From: Gonocerus acuteangulatus
Lineage: Eukaryota; Arthropoda; Insecta; Hemiptera; Coreidae
DNA: 64,000 nt
Assembly (NCBI GenBank): GCA_946811695.1
Contig: OX328125.1
Location: forward strand, 109,311,373 to 109,375,372
Reading direction: 5' to 3'
Shown: positions 21,301-46,103 of the stretch, piece after piece
Layout: each line of letters starts with the position of its first letter
Numbering within the stretch: the first letter of the stretch is position 1
Program-made: the position numbers and the translations under genes
The notes under the pieces: model-generated
Told to the model about the DNA's origin: nothing
The model's input: only the letters and a program-made list of their open reading frames with translations
The model's database searches: none

Positions 21301-23702
21301 CAAATTTGAACCACCGTTATTTTCGGTCTCTAGGGGTTCTGAAACGCGAAATTTTCAAGTCGGCACTTCCGGATTCTTTCATTGTATCAACCCTATAAGC
21401 GGGGTTCCTCCCTATGGGGGAGGAAGGAACCACGCTAAAAACTGAAAAAACACTTTTAGCCATATTTCTTCAACCACTTGTAATATTCCCATCAAATTTT
21501 TTTTTGTTCAAAAATACTTCATTGCGCTCAAAATCATCAGGCTTTTGAATTTTTTTCACTATGTTTTGATGCCAAAAAAAATTCGTCAAATTTACAAAAA
21601 ACTCACATTTTTGGATAAAAAACTAGAATTTCTCAAGAAACTGTGCGTGATAGACAGAATCTGACTTCAAATTCGTGTTCAGCACATTTGAAAACAGTAA
21701 GAAAGCATGTTTTGGTTTGAAGGAGGATTTTCGTGCAGAACTGTGTTATTAGCAAGTATGAAATAAATGTTGCCTATACACTGCTATACAAGAATACCCG
21801 ACCAAGACCCAATGAGATCGCAAAGAACAACTACAACTGCCCTGTTGATCGGTGTTCTCACTCACACTTATAGTTACATGCAGCCTATTACACTCTCTTT
21901 TTTTTTTACATGTTAACCCCCTTAAATCTCTTCAGCTGAATATTTATTATTCATTATAAAATTTCCTTAATTTTACATTAAAAATTGTTGGCTTCTGAAT
22001 AAAACTCTTTTCTTGGACCAACCAATATTTTTTTTGCACCTTTCTCCTAAGGGCAGTACCTGGGTGTTCCACGGTAAGTCCAACCAACACATACTTACCT
22101 TCAGATCTATCCAAGAGATGCACTATAGCAAAATGTCAAGGTGCGTAAAACACTTCATGTAACGTCCGTTACCAGCTGTCCAAATCAGCTTCTTTATTCG
22201 CTGGTTTTAGTTCGTTTCCTCTCTCCCTCTATAGGAAGAAATCCTTCTGTCTCTTTGGACTCTAGTAGCCTCAGTTCAACACACACACAACATTTTTCAA
22301 TGAGAAAAGTTAGCCAAATTCACTAAAATATTTTTCAAATTTGACCTATTGTTTAAAATGTCTTCCAATTACTCATAATGATAACTTTCTGCATAAAACA
22401 AATTCTAAATATTATAGAATTTACTCATTATTACTAAGCAATCTAATTTTATTAACTACTATATATTTGTCAAATACCACTAACTCACTCACTGACTTAT
22501 CATCGCCCAGCCCAAACCACTTGACAGAAAAATTTGAAATTTTGCAAGGACACTCTTTAGCATTTAAACACTCACTAAGAAAGGATTTTTTAATATTTAA
22601 ATTTTTTTAGTATTTTTAGAGGGGTTTGAATTTTTAGTTGGTTAGAGAGAAGGCACGCCTATGCAGCAAGTGTTGCTAGGACGATAATAGGTCAGCTGTT
22701 ACTGTATCGTATTTCTTTCTTAACATTATTTCTATTTGAGGTTAATTTCAACTATGATGGCAGACCTTGAATTACTAGAAATAAACTGTGATTTAGTCCC
22801 TCATATGCTATTCCTGGTGATGGTCCATCCGAGGTAATAATATCCCGAAGCCTTGCATAACCTCTTTACCCAACAGCATCCCCAGTAAGAACACTTATTG
22901 GTAATGCTCGCAAATTCAATGGACATTTCCAAATGTCACCTTGGAAACGTACATTTTTTAAATTTCAACGTCCATTTTTTTACTGACAAAGAATTTTAAC
23001 CTGTACTGGTTAAACTCCTATTACTGATAACCTATAGATATCGGGTTAGTTCAAGATTATCTGTTTCTTTTCACTGGTCCGGAGCGCCCCAGTGTCAAGA
23101 AATGTTATACTTTCATTACTTATAAATTGATGAATATCTTATAGTATAACGGGGACCATGCTATAATAAACTGCACAAAATTATGTAGTAGCGTTAATTT
23201 TGATGCTTATTATTACATTATTTAACGCAATAATATAACTAATTATCTGCCGTGATGAAGTACGGGTAATCAGCTAGTTATATAATAATATAAATAAAAA
23301 CAAGTTTTCTCTACAAAAATCAATAGGAGAAATAAAGAGCTTAGAGATATTCTCATGATTAACATAGTAGATAAAACATGTTTTAATTTATATTAGAGAA
23401 ACATTACATACAATTCGTAAGTAATAATGAGTAAAATATATAATATTTAGGATTTGTTTAATGCATGAAGTTTCATTCTTTCAGATATGATTTGTCCAAT
23501 ATGTAATTAGTAAGTCATATATTTATAATGAACTATGCACTTACTATGTGCAACATATTACAATGTTTATATAAAAAAGGAGATTAAAAGATATAAAGAA
23601 TGAAAAGTAAATTACATTAGCTCTTCCAGTCATAGTAGTTCCATTGAAGTATTTGAAGATTCCCTTGAACTGGGATTCGTCGATGCTTGGATCATGAGCC
23701 AT
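16463..23702 (-). CDS. ATP5MK: DAPIT / ATP synthase membrane subunit k (two coding exons)
   Basis: Coding exon 1 is 23702-23616 (MAHDPSIDESQFKGIFKYFN, then GTTMTGRAN) and ends at a GTAATT donor. Coding exon 2 is 16534-16463 (VAKATYASIGLLILYLSLKP, then KKK, stop) after a TTTTTCAG acceptor. They join in phase 0 to 52 residues, the size of DAPIT proteins. Conserved marks are GIFKYFN, the GR-N-ATY core, one hydrophobic membrane helix (about residues 35-47) and a Lys-rich end. DAPIT is a small inner-membrane subunit of mitochondrial F1Fo ATP synthase that helps hold dimers together. A TTGTTAG acceptor-like sequence just before the ATG suggests a 5' UTR intron. The 7.1 kb intron (23615-16535) is full of transposons. 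The gene sits head to head with the C15orf61-like gene. Confidence 0.93.
16681..17690. mobile_element. Fold-back hAT-type MITE, 1010 bp, perfect 8-bp TSD
   Basis: Starts CAGAGATGGGCATAATTTTA and ends with its reverse complement ...TTATGCCCATCTCTG. The arms, 16681-~17095 and ~17272-17690, are a nearly perfect ~415-bp inverted repeat rich in GAATA..TTCGTA words. Exact AAGGTAAG direct repeats flank it at 16673-16680 and 17691-17698. The 8-bp duplication plus a CAGRG terminus are hAT hallmarks. The loop (~17100-17265) contains a T-run, a GC-rich stretch (GTCCCCGGCGGACTCGGGG) and an A-run, probably a separate insertion. Its ORFs are palindrome shadows. Confidence 0.92.
18270..19944 (-). pseudogene. 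Unnamed transposon protein with N-terminal Cys motifs and RNase H-like core (frameshifted)
   Basis: Minus-strand frames join into one protein of about 550 residues if four single-base breaks are bridged (near 19707, 18980, 18940 and 18540). Order: MSRQCINKPDSFCYVCGEV, then KICCNSCSRSLTGW and DCYFC (a Cys-rich, probably zinc-binding N-terminus); a Ser-rich linker; WRLFIDSSKFSLKGVLLHNG; CSDLKVVAMLTGLQGGYTK; CEWDSR; LPPLHIKLGLMKNFGKAMD; MSLKIHFLHSHLDFF; and DEHGERFHQDIS. I recognise the family as a repeated, database-abundant 'hypothetical protein' of arthropods and cnidarians. The spaced acidic residues in FIDSSK, SDLK and DEHGE fit an RNase H-fold (DDE-type) transposase, but that is inference. 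Confidence 0.75.
20217..21437 (+). mobile_element. DINE-1/Helentron-like element, copy C (complete)
   Basis: 5' end after an A-run: GTCCGATTCGCAGGAACTGC, then CTTAGCGCGGTTCC. 3' end: hairpin GGGTTCCTCCCTATGGGGG...GGAACCACGCTA. The interior has the shared blocks CACTTATTTCTCCGATTGAC, CTCAAAAACGTAAGCGTTAC and AATCGGACCAT, plus (TA)n at 21232-21301. Length 1.22 kb. It is inserted in the TIR transposon of the DAPIT intron, so it is younger than that element. Confidence 0.8.
22160..23615. other. Remainder of DAPIT intron
   Basis: AT-rich. A (CA)n-like CACACACACAA tract lies near 22280. No further repeat termini or exons were supported. Confidence 0.4.
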
Positions 23703-24744
23703 TTCTAACAAATAACACAAACTTCAGTAAGATATTATATGAGATTCAGCATATAAATCAATACCAAATAATAAAATGAGTAATCTCACCGAGTTCTTCG
23801 AGAAGAAAATAACAACCTTCACAGCAAATGAAACCTCTTTGAAAATATCATAGCCATTGTGATAAAGCTTAGAGACTGTTAAGTATCTCTTAGCTAACTC
23901 GTATGTTTATATTCATAAATCAGTGCAATCCAAAAATTGTTGCAAATAGGGTTTGAATGAAAGAACTTCTTTTTGCTCCATTTAATATCAATCTCAATTT
24001 TTTAAAAAAAAAAAGGCAAATGACAAATTTATTCCGTAGCGTGGAACAAAAAAGATGAATAATAACAAAGCAATTGAATGCTAACAAACCAGACTCGAAA
24101 AAGGTTTGCTTCTTAAGATTCCATTATGAAAAAAAACAACAATTTATTATTATCGATATCACATTTTTTGTAACAAAGTCAACGCACTAATTAGGGCCTA
24201 GCTTCTGAAGGCGATAGAATACATTGAGTTAGAAGGGACTCTAAACGAAAAAAGTTGAAGCCTAAAATCGGCCATGCTAGAGTGCGCGAAAAGGTGAATT
24301 TTTGAATATTATTGTAAGCAAACAATGAAATAAAACGTATTTATATATAGTATTCGGATTAATTGACATTTATATATATGTATAAACATAAATCAATAAG
24401 AATATGATATATATATTCTTTTAAATTCATTGTTTGTTTGTATCATATTCAGATTCAAATTTTCGCACGTCACTACTTGTACTATAGTCACACTGACATG
24501 GCCGATTTCAGACCTACACTTTTTTAGCATTGGAAGATAGATAACCTCCCTCCACTATCTACTAACTCAATGAGTTGGTAGCTCTTTGGATGGTTTTTAA
24601 GTATGGTAGGTTATTTTTTGTTATAAGCAGTTAAATTTAAAATCTTATACTCATGCAATTTTCGTTTAGTAAAAAAAAAAAAAAAAAAAAAATTCCCTTC
24701 AGAGCAATTCTTTATAATTGCAAACTATAGAGACTTTGAAGTAA
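23703..24744. promoter_or_regulatory. Head-to-head intergenic region, candidate shared promoter
   Basis: About 1 kb separates the first coding ATG of DAPIT (minus) from the first recognised C15orf61-like exon (plus). Inside is an inverted repeat: AAAATCGGCCATG at ~24271 faces CATGGCCGATTTC at ~24498, and CGCGAAAAGGTGAATTTTTG faces a CAAATTTTCGCACG stretch. Both genes probably also have 5' non-coding or short first exons here. Promoter function is inferred from position only. Confidence 0.4.
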
Positions 24745-25210
24745 ATGATTTTCAGGCCCAAAGCTTCAGAAGTACTTTCAGCTTATTTAAAGCAAACCAA
24801 AGAACCACCATGGACTTCATATTTTGTTAAATATTCTAGTGTTGTGAATGACCAGTTCGGTAAAACCCATTTCAATTGGAAAGTGGGCAAGAGCAACTAC
24901 CATATTTTGAGAACTGGATGTTTTCCATACATGAAGTACCATTGCACCAAAAGACCTCATGCAGACCTAACATTAGATGATTCATTAATGAGAGCGATTA
25001 AAGTCTTGAATTTAGGTAATTAATTATAAGATTTTATTATTTCTTTGCCATAATAATGTAATGAAATATGTTAATATTGTAGGCGTACCTACACTAATGT
25101 ACGGCTTATCTGCCACAATGTTGATTACTCACAAAGAAGCCGTTCATTTTCCTGAAGGCATAGTATATATATACTTCTTGTTAAAAGAAGACACTGGTGC
25201 GGAGTACTGA
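24745..25210 (+). CDS. C15orf61-like protein (two exons seen, N-terminus uncertain)
   Basis: Exon 24756-25015 follows a TGATTTTCAG acceptor and encodes PKASEVLSAYLKQTKEPPWT, VVNDQFGKTHFNWKV, NYHILRTGCFPYMKYHC and IKVLNL. It ends at G|GTAATT. Exon 25083-25210 follows TTGTAG and encodes GVPTLMYGL..., VYIYFLLKEDTGAEY and stop. The junction is in phase. The blocks NDQFG.SHFNW, NYHVLRTGCFPFIKYHC and VNLGIPTLLYGL are the conserved core of vertebrate C15orf61, an uncharacterised, probably mitochondrial protein. Vertebrate proteins have ~30 extra N-terminal residues, so an upstream exon is likely; the in-frame ATG at 24745 lies in the acceptor and is a fallback start. Confidence 0.85.
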
Positions 25211-25860
25211 TGTAACTATTCTTAATATAAATTCATTTGTTATTTTTGTTTATTCTCATTACTATAACCAACAATTTCTTCCTGTCCTCACTAAAGACTC
25301 TTTCAGTCTCTTGTTACATTTATTTCAATTTTAACGGGCACTTATACATAACACAGATTTTTGGGACCAGTACCACTCTTTTCTAGCTTGGATAGTGCTC
25401 CTGCATTTTCTCTTTTTGAAAGAAAGCCATCACCACAAATGGGAAATTTTATTAAGGGTTTAAAAGAAAAAACATTTTTTTTTTTTTTTTTTTTTGTGCT
25501 TTGATTTATTTGACTTTCTTTTCTGCTTATAGATAGAGTATTTCAATATACCAACTCCAATGTCCTTAGAACCTAATTCTGTTCTGGAAGCAACTTGTGA
25601 CAATTATGACTAATAGATAGTACAAGGTCAGGGGTTACCTCTTGGAGAATGAGTCAGGTGATAACAATGGTGATCTAATTCATAATATTCTTGAAGAAAT
25701 TCCAAGATGGCAAGGGCCACTATTCTGTTTTCTTACTGATTTCCAATTTGTCAATTAAACAGTAAAATGTTTAGAGCTCCTTCTAGAGTTATTATGGTTG
25801 ACTCAGTGAAGTTGTGTTCTGATAGATATTGGAAATTAGTTATAGTTCTTCTTAATTCCC
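25211..25860. other. Downstream flank of C15orf61-like gene; SINE fragment
   Basis: 25336-25446 is a minus-strand, truncated copy of SINE family 1 (ACCACTCTTTTCTAGCTTGG and AAGAAAGCCATCACCAC). A T-run lies at 25478-25496. Nothing else was recognised. Confidence 0.45.
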
Positions 25861-26060
25861 TCATAGGAGGCCCGTTGGCCGTGAGTGCTAAGGTGTGAGC
25901 ACTCCATGCCTAAGGTCGTGGGTTTGATTCCCACTAGGTGTGACGGCTTTTTTTAGAAAAAAGAAAAGGCATTAGCCCTGTCCTGGTAACCTATAGATAA
26001 CCTGTCCTAAAATTCTGTGTCAATAATAAATGTAGGTTAAAATTTAAATTTAAATAATTC
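25861..26060 (+). mobile_element. tRNA-derived SINE (family 1)
   Basis: GGCCCGTTGGCCGTGAGTGC head (box A), GGTCGTGGGTTTGATTCC (box B), AAAAGGCATTAGCCCTGTCC body, GGTAACCTATAGATAACC, and a TCAATAATAAATG tail. Confidence 0.85.
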
Positions 26061-26239
26061 CCAAATATTGAAACTATAGTTTTGTCATTTTCAGTTTAAG
26101 TGCTTTTTGCCCAATCCTTCCTGCTAGTGACCTTTATTTTTCAAAATATATGCCGGGAGTTTGAAGTCATTTTTCTTTGTATGAAATATTTCCATTAGTA
26201 ATAGAAATGTCCATTTCTATTATTTCTGTATGAGTTTAT

Positions 26240-26425
26240 ATGAAACATAGCTGATGAGGATCAGTAGAAGAGATAGGATTTGGAACATCAAGGTCATTGA
26301 ATTGGTGGAAAACTCTCCGAGAAGTACAAACAGGCTAAAATGGAGATGGGCTAGCCACCTCGCAAGGTGAAGAGATGAAGGCTGGAGTGGATTCCCAGAG
26401 AATCTGGCAGGATTAGAGGGAGGCC
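26240..26425 (+). pseudogene. LINE ORF2 C-terminal tail fragment
   Basis: The plus strand gives RISRRDRIWNIKVIELVENS and RLKWRWASHLAR, the basic tail found after the RT thumb in several LINE clades, then a stop and degenerate sequence. It abuts the 24-bp minisatellite. Confidence 0.6.
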
Positions 26426-26469
26426 TTCCTTAATCCCTTATTAAGGCATGGCATTTAAAGCCATCAGAG

Positions 26470-27035
26470 GTATTAGGTAGTATAATACCATCCTCTATAT
26501 CCTTCCTAATACCACCTTTAATATTCTTCCTAATACCATCTTCAATATCCTTTCTAATACCACCTTCTAGATCCTCCCTAAAACCACCTTCTAGATCCCT
26601 CCTAATACCACCTTCAATATCCTTCCTAATACCACCTTCAATATCCTTCTTAATCCCACCTTCAATATCATTCTTAATCCCACCTTCAATATCATTCCCA
26701 ATACCACCTTCTATATTTTTCCTAATTTCACCTTCAATATCCTTCCTAATACCATCTTCAATATACTTTCTAATACCACCTTCTAGATCCTCCCTAGAAC
26801 CACCTTCTAGATCCTTCCTAATACCACCTTCAATATCCTTCCTAATACCACCTTCTATATTCTTCATTATACCATCTTTATATCCTTCCTAATATCACCC
26901 TCTAAATCCTTCCTTATACCTTGTTCAATATCCTTCCTAATATCTCACTCTATATCCTTCCTAATACATCTTTCTATATCCTTCCTAATACTACCTTCTT
27001 TATCCTTCCTAATACCACCTTCTAGATTACTTTGT
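26470..27035. repeat. 24-bp minisatellite (CCTTCCTAATACCACCTTCAATAT-type)
   Basis: About twenty tandem copies of a 24-bp unit, CTTCCTAATACCACCTTC plus ARTAT. Because 24 is a multiple of three, the minus strand shows a long repetitive frame (GGIRKDIE repeated); the unit structure fully explains it. The last units toward 27035 are more divergent. Confidence 0.92.
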
Positions 27036-27181
27036 AAAATATCAAGGTTCATCAACTAGCAGTTTCCAGCCACTGAAACATTACTTTTTTGTTGGATTTT
27101 GCACGAAAAAGATTTTGCAAGCTCATGGTTTTTTTGTTGACAGGCTTCCAAGTACACTTTTTATTAGTAATTTCATATGGT

Positions 27182-27368
27182 ATTTTTTTTTTTTTTTTTT
27201 TTTTACTGCGCTTCGACATCGAGGCCATTAGCGCCGACATCCAGGGTGCAGCGAGGAATTTTCCCAACGAGCCGTGGGATGAGAAAATTCCTGCCGCCGG
27301 CGAGGATCAAACCCACCATCTCCCGCTTATGAATTTAAGGCGCCAGCCACTAGACTACGGGAGACCCC
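27182..27368 (-). mobile_element. tRNA-derived SINE (family 2)
   Basis: Poly-T at 27182-27204 (poly-A on the minus strand), body with GGCCATTAGCGCCGACATCC and AGGAATTTTCCCAACGAGCC. The minus-strand head is GGGGTCTCCCGTAGTCTAGTGG with GGTTTGATCCTCG as box B. Confidence 0.85.
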
Positions 27369-27379
27369 CACATGGTAAA

Positions 27380-27960
27380 TAAAATAAATGATGATCAGAC
27401 GTTCAGCGCCCGGATCCAAACCACAGAGAGGTAGGGTTACAGGGTCCAAGATGTCATCCAAAGACCTGTGGTGATGATGGGTCCAGGCTGTCCATCGTCG
27501 TGGCGGAACCTGCCTCATCACGGGCGAACCAAACATATTTCATCGCTCCGGCTTTTTTAACTATTCGCACGCCAATAAAGATGCCGGTTTTCAGGGATGA
27601 TTTGTCCGCTAAGATATATCGGCGCATCTGTCTCGTAGCCAAAGCGATGAATGGAGAAATCCCTTTTCATTCTTCGGAGTCTGATGAGAACGGATTCATT
27701 ACGGACTGATTGACGCACAAAATGTGCTAAAATAGAATGTCTTCTGGTATCTCCTCCGGCAGTTTTACACCTAGCTGCACACTGATGCTGATGACTATAC
27801 CCTCCGGATTATCTCCAGTCCTTTCAGAAACGCCACGTACTCCTTTAGGCCGGCCAAACTTAGCATGTTCGGCCTGATTAAGCTGATCCTCGAGATCTTC
27901 GGAAAGTACTACAAACGTAATGAGTCCACTGTTTACTTTACCACTCACACCCGACATATT
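27380..27960 (-). pseudogene. Possible retroelement ORF fragment
   Basis: Minus-strand frames encode FARDEAGSATT, RYILADKSSLKTGIFIGVRI and MSGVSGKVNSGLITFVVLSE. The S-LK-G-I-I/F-V pattern followed by charged sequence is reminiscent of LINE ORF1 proteins, but the match is weak and the frames are broken. I do not assign a family. Confidence 0.3.
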
Positions 27961-28138
27961 TCGTGCATTGATACCGAGTTTGGGGCGCTTAAAATTTTAA
28001 GTATATTTAATGCAAACGCCTGTAAATGTATTTTATTGATTTTTGCTTTAACTATTATTACCTAGACTACAATTTTGTATCACTTTTGGCTAGATTGTGA
28101 TTTTTATTTCTGTTTCATTGAAAACTCAGTGATAACTT

Positions 28139-28143
28139 ATATA

Positions 28144-28235
<92 letters not shown>

Positions 28236-28243
28236 TATTATAC

Positions 28244-28310
<67 letters not shown>

Positions 28311-28312
28311 TA
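28139..28312. repeat. (TA)n microsatellite, long
   Basis: About 170 bp of TA repeats with rare interruptions (TTTA, CA, TACCTTTA). Confidence 0.95.
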
Positions 28313-28446
28313 TATATATTTAGATCTTGGAAGAGTTTTAGCCAACTTAAACTTAATATATATATATAAAGGTAATATATATATAGCAAATAATCGGACG
28401 ATTACCTTAACCAGCAAAATAGGTCCATCCGTAGGGGGGTTTACAC

Positions 28447-29272
28447 CATGGGATGCTACAGCCCCCCCCCCCACGAAATTTTGATTTGATCGGTAAAAAT
28501 TTCATAAAACCCTTAAAAATAAATTAAATAAGATCATTTAGTTCATAAAACATATTCTTTTTGGATGTAATAGCGTTTAAGTTGGCTAAAACTCTTCCAA
28601 GATCTAAATTGTTAGTATTCCATACACCGGAAATGGTCTCAGCCCCCCCGAAATTTTCACAACCCCCTCCGAAATTATTTTCTATATACGTCCATGATAT
28701 TTACCATGTATTTCATAGTAATAACTGAAAAACACCGATTTTTGAGATGTGTCACTTTAGAAATACTTACCAGTGCGATATGTTCTGTATTTATAAAAAT
28801 ATATACAGAAAATATATGCAGGGTTAATACATACAGATATAATAAAGTGAACTAATACTAAAATATTCATTTAAATTGTTACGCCCACTAATACATATAG
28901 CACACTCACAGGCTCAACAATAGTCAAATTTTGAGGAAATTCGAAACGAAAATCTTAATTACAATTTAAAAGGACGTTTGTTAACCGGCAGAATCCGTAT
29001 AAGGAAGAAGGGTTTTGAAGCGAAATTCGCAAAAAAAAAGTTTTCGAGTTCATATGCTTGCAGGTACTCTTTGTATAGGTTCCTTAATGTAGGAAAACGA
29101 ATGAAACAATTTTTAAAGCGGTGTCTGTAACCGTTTTTGAGAGAAATTAATGCAACTAATTTTAAGTTTGGGTGTTCAGAAACGATTGGTTCAGTTATCT
29201 AGACGTTTAACATTCATCTAAACCCGAAATTTTCCCAGCCCCCTCCGAAATTATTTTCTATATACGCCCATG
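28447..29272. mobile_element. Composite MITE carrying captured flanking DNA, 8-bp TSD
   Basis: Flanked by exact GTTTACAC repeats (28439-28446, 29273-29280). It contains a MITE half like copy 1 (CATGGGATGC, C-run, GATTTGATCGGTAAAAATTT), an internal MITE right end TATATACGTCCATG near 28683-28696, then ~520 bp homologous to 4205-4740, then a second right end CCGAAATTATTTTCTATATA-CGCCCATG. The unit therefore moved using an outer terminus beyond the original MITE, taking the intervening DNA with it. Confidence 0.8.
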
Positions 29273-29284
29273 GTTTACACCTGA

Positions 29285-30320
29285 CCCAAACCAGATCATT
29301 GTGAAGGGCTTTGTTGAATACATAGAAAGGGGCATTTGAAATTTTACGGAGGACTTTTGACTGGAATGCCTGTGTTCTGTTGATGTTGGATATTTTTTCA
29401 CATCCCCAGGGTTCAAGTCCTTATGTCTGTATTGGTCGAATGATTGTTTTGTATTTCGTAAGTTTGTTCTGTATCTATAATTTAAACAAGGGTCCTAGGA
29501 GTCATCTAAGTAGTCCGTATCTTTTGTCCAGTTCTTGTCTGTTCAGTCTAGTGTGAAGATTCCATGTCAATCACCAGTCAAGGTATATTCCTAGATATCG
29601 AACCTCGTTAGATTCTGGAAGTGGAGTGTTTTTGAGGAAGAGGGAAGGGCATGATCTCTGGTTGAGAGTGAACGTTACCTGTTTGCATTTTCTTGGTTGA
29701 TTTTTATTCTCCAGTTTTCATTCCAATGTTCTATTGCGATAAGATGTGCCTGCAGGTGTTGGGATGCTACTAAGGGCATCAGGGGAACTTGATAGGACTT
29801 CAGAATCGTCTGCGTAAATGGTCAATAAGGGGTTGTGGGAATATCCGCAATGTAAAGAAGGACGAGAAGAGGACATATAATGCTTCCTTGGGGGATTCCA
29901 GCGTTTACAGAGCAGGTCGAGGAAAGAGTTGTTACTTGTTTGTCTTGGAAGGATCTATTTGACAGGTAGGATATAAGGACAAGAAAATGTAGGCTTTACT
30001 TTGTACAGTAATCCCGGGTGCCAAAACCGATCGAATGCTTGAGCGTCAAGAAAGGCACTCGTACAAAAACGCTTACTTCAAACGGGGAATATATTGCGTC
30101 TACGGCTCGTAAGCACTGTTGTATAGTGGAATAATGGGAGCGGAACTGATGGTAGAGAATTTTCTTCAAGGATACTATGATAGGGAGGATTCTTTTATAA
30201 AGGAGTTTTTTGAATATTTTCGACCTTAATGGGAGAATCGGGAGGTTTGAAGGGGTTCGAGGAAACTATAGCAACTGGGTGTTTCGAGGGATTGGAAAAA
30301 TATGTCAAATAATAATGATA
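29285..30320 (-). pseudogene. Degenerate jockey-type LINE reverse transcriptase
   Basis: On the minus strand scattered frames give GIPQGSI.CPLLVLLYIADI (29.88 kb region), HLQAHLIAIEH and NENWRIKINQEK, the sequence of motifs after the RT catalytic core of jockey-like LINEs. Many stops and frameshifts, and no long ORF. An old dead copy. Confidence 0.6.
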
Positions 30321-30323
30321 ACA

Positions 30324-30513
30324 GCCAATGGCCGTAGCCACGTTGAATGCACCGGTTCCCGTAGATAACCGAAGTTAAGCAACGTCGAGCGTGGTCAGTA
30401 CCTGAATAGGTGACCGACCACGTGCTGTTGGCATTAGAAAAGGGTGGTAACCTGTTGACAGCCCGGCGCTAACAGCCAAATAGTTGATGTGCCGTTAAAA
30501 AAATAAAATAAAT
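30324..30513 (+). mobile_element. 5S-rRNA-derived SINE
   Basis: 30324-30432 is a slightly diverged and shortened 5S rRNA: CCACGTTGAATGCACCGGTT, ACCGAAGTTAAGCAACGTCG, GTGGTCAGTACCTGAATAGG, GTGACCGACCACGTGCTGTT. A few bases are missing in the 3' third. It continues directly into a SINE-like body (AAAAGGGTGGTAACCTGTTG) and ends GATGTGCCGTTAAAAAAATA. The tail GATGTGCCGT-poly(A) is shared with SINE family 2. This is a SINE with a 5S-type internal promoter rather than a 5S gene. Confidence 0.8.
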
Positions 30514-30639
30514 GATAACTTAATTTATATTGATTACTTAGTGTACAACTATTATGACGTCATACTTATCTGTTTTTTTAATTGATTTATATTTCCATGT
30601 AGACTATATATTAGTAAGAAAAATAATTTCTTTGGAACC

Positions 30640-30813
30640 CGGCAAGCAGAGATGTTGAAACCTCTTTCTCTTGTTTGCGCGCGCTACTTGGCGTCTTTTC
30701 CTTTATCTTTTTACGGTTGGCGTTCTCAGTCATTTTTTGTTTTTTCGTGTATTTCACGAAATTCGTCTTGTCCATTGTATTCGACCAGTTGGTTGTATTA
30801 TAGTACTATTAAA
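30640..30813 (+). promoter_or_regulatory. APEX1 5' UTR / core promoter region
   Basis: The 170 bp before the APEX1 start codon are locally less AT-rich, with GTTTGCGCGCGCTACTTGGC and pyrimidine stretches, unlike the surrounding DNA. Transcription-start position cannot be fixed by eye. Confidence 0.4.
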
Positions 30814-46028
<15,215 letters not shown>

Positions 46029-46103
46029 TTCTTGTTATCCTGTTTTAACCAAAGTACAAATGTATAATTCTAAAAAAAATGTTTGTATTATATTGTAAAT
46101 AAA

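Larger units (their letters stand above)
16615..22159. mobile_element. TIR transposon with ~270-bp inverted repeats, encoding an unnamed protein family
   Basis: Left arm: 16615-16680 continuing at 17691-~17890 after a MITE. Right arm: ~21895-22159. The arms are reverse complements (CATGAAGTRTTTTA at the ends, TTTTGCTATARTGCATCTCT inside). Between them on the minus strand lies the frameshifted coding region at 18270-19944. Two later insertions, 16681-17690 and 20217-21437, inflate the element; without them it would be about 3.3 kb. The whole sits inside the DAPIT intron. I found no clear target duplication, so the superfamily is not assigned. Confidence 0.7.

Noticed and set aside
26430..26867. 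145-residue frame of repeated GGIRKDIE
   Set aside because: It is the product of a 24-bp tandem repeat whose length is divisible by three; no flanking coding or conserved domain.
30324..30432. A functional 5S rRNA gene
   Set aside because: Bases are missing in the 3' third, several positions differ, there is no terminator T-run after it, and it continues into a SINE body with poly-A.
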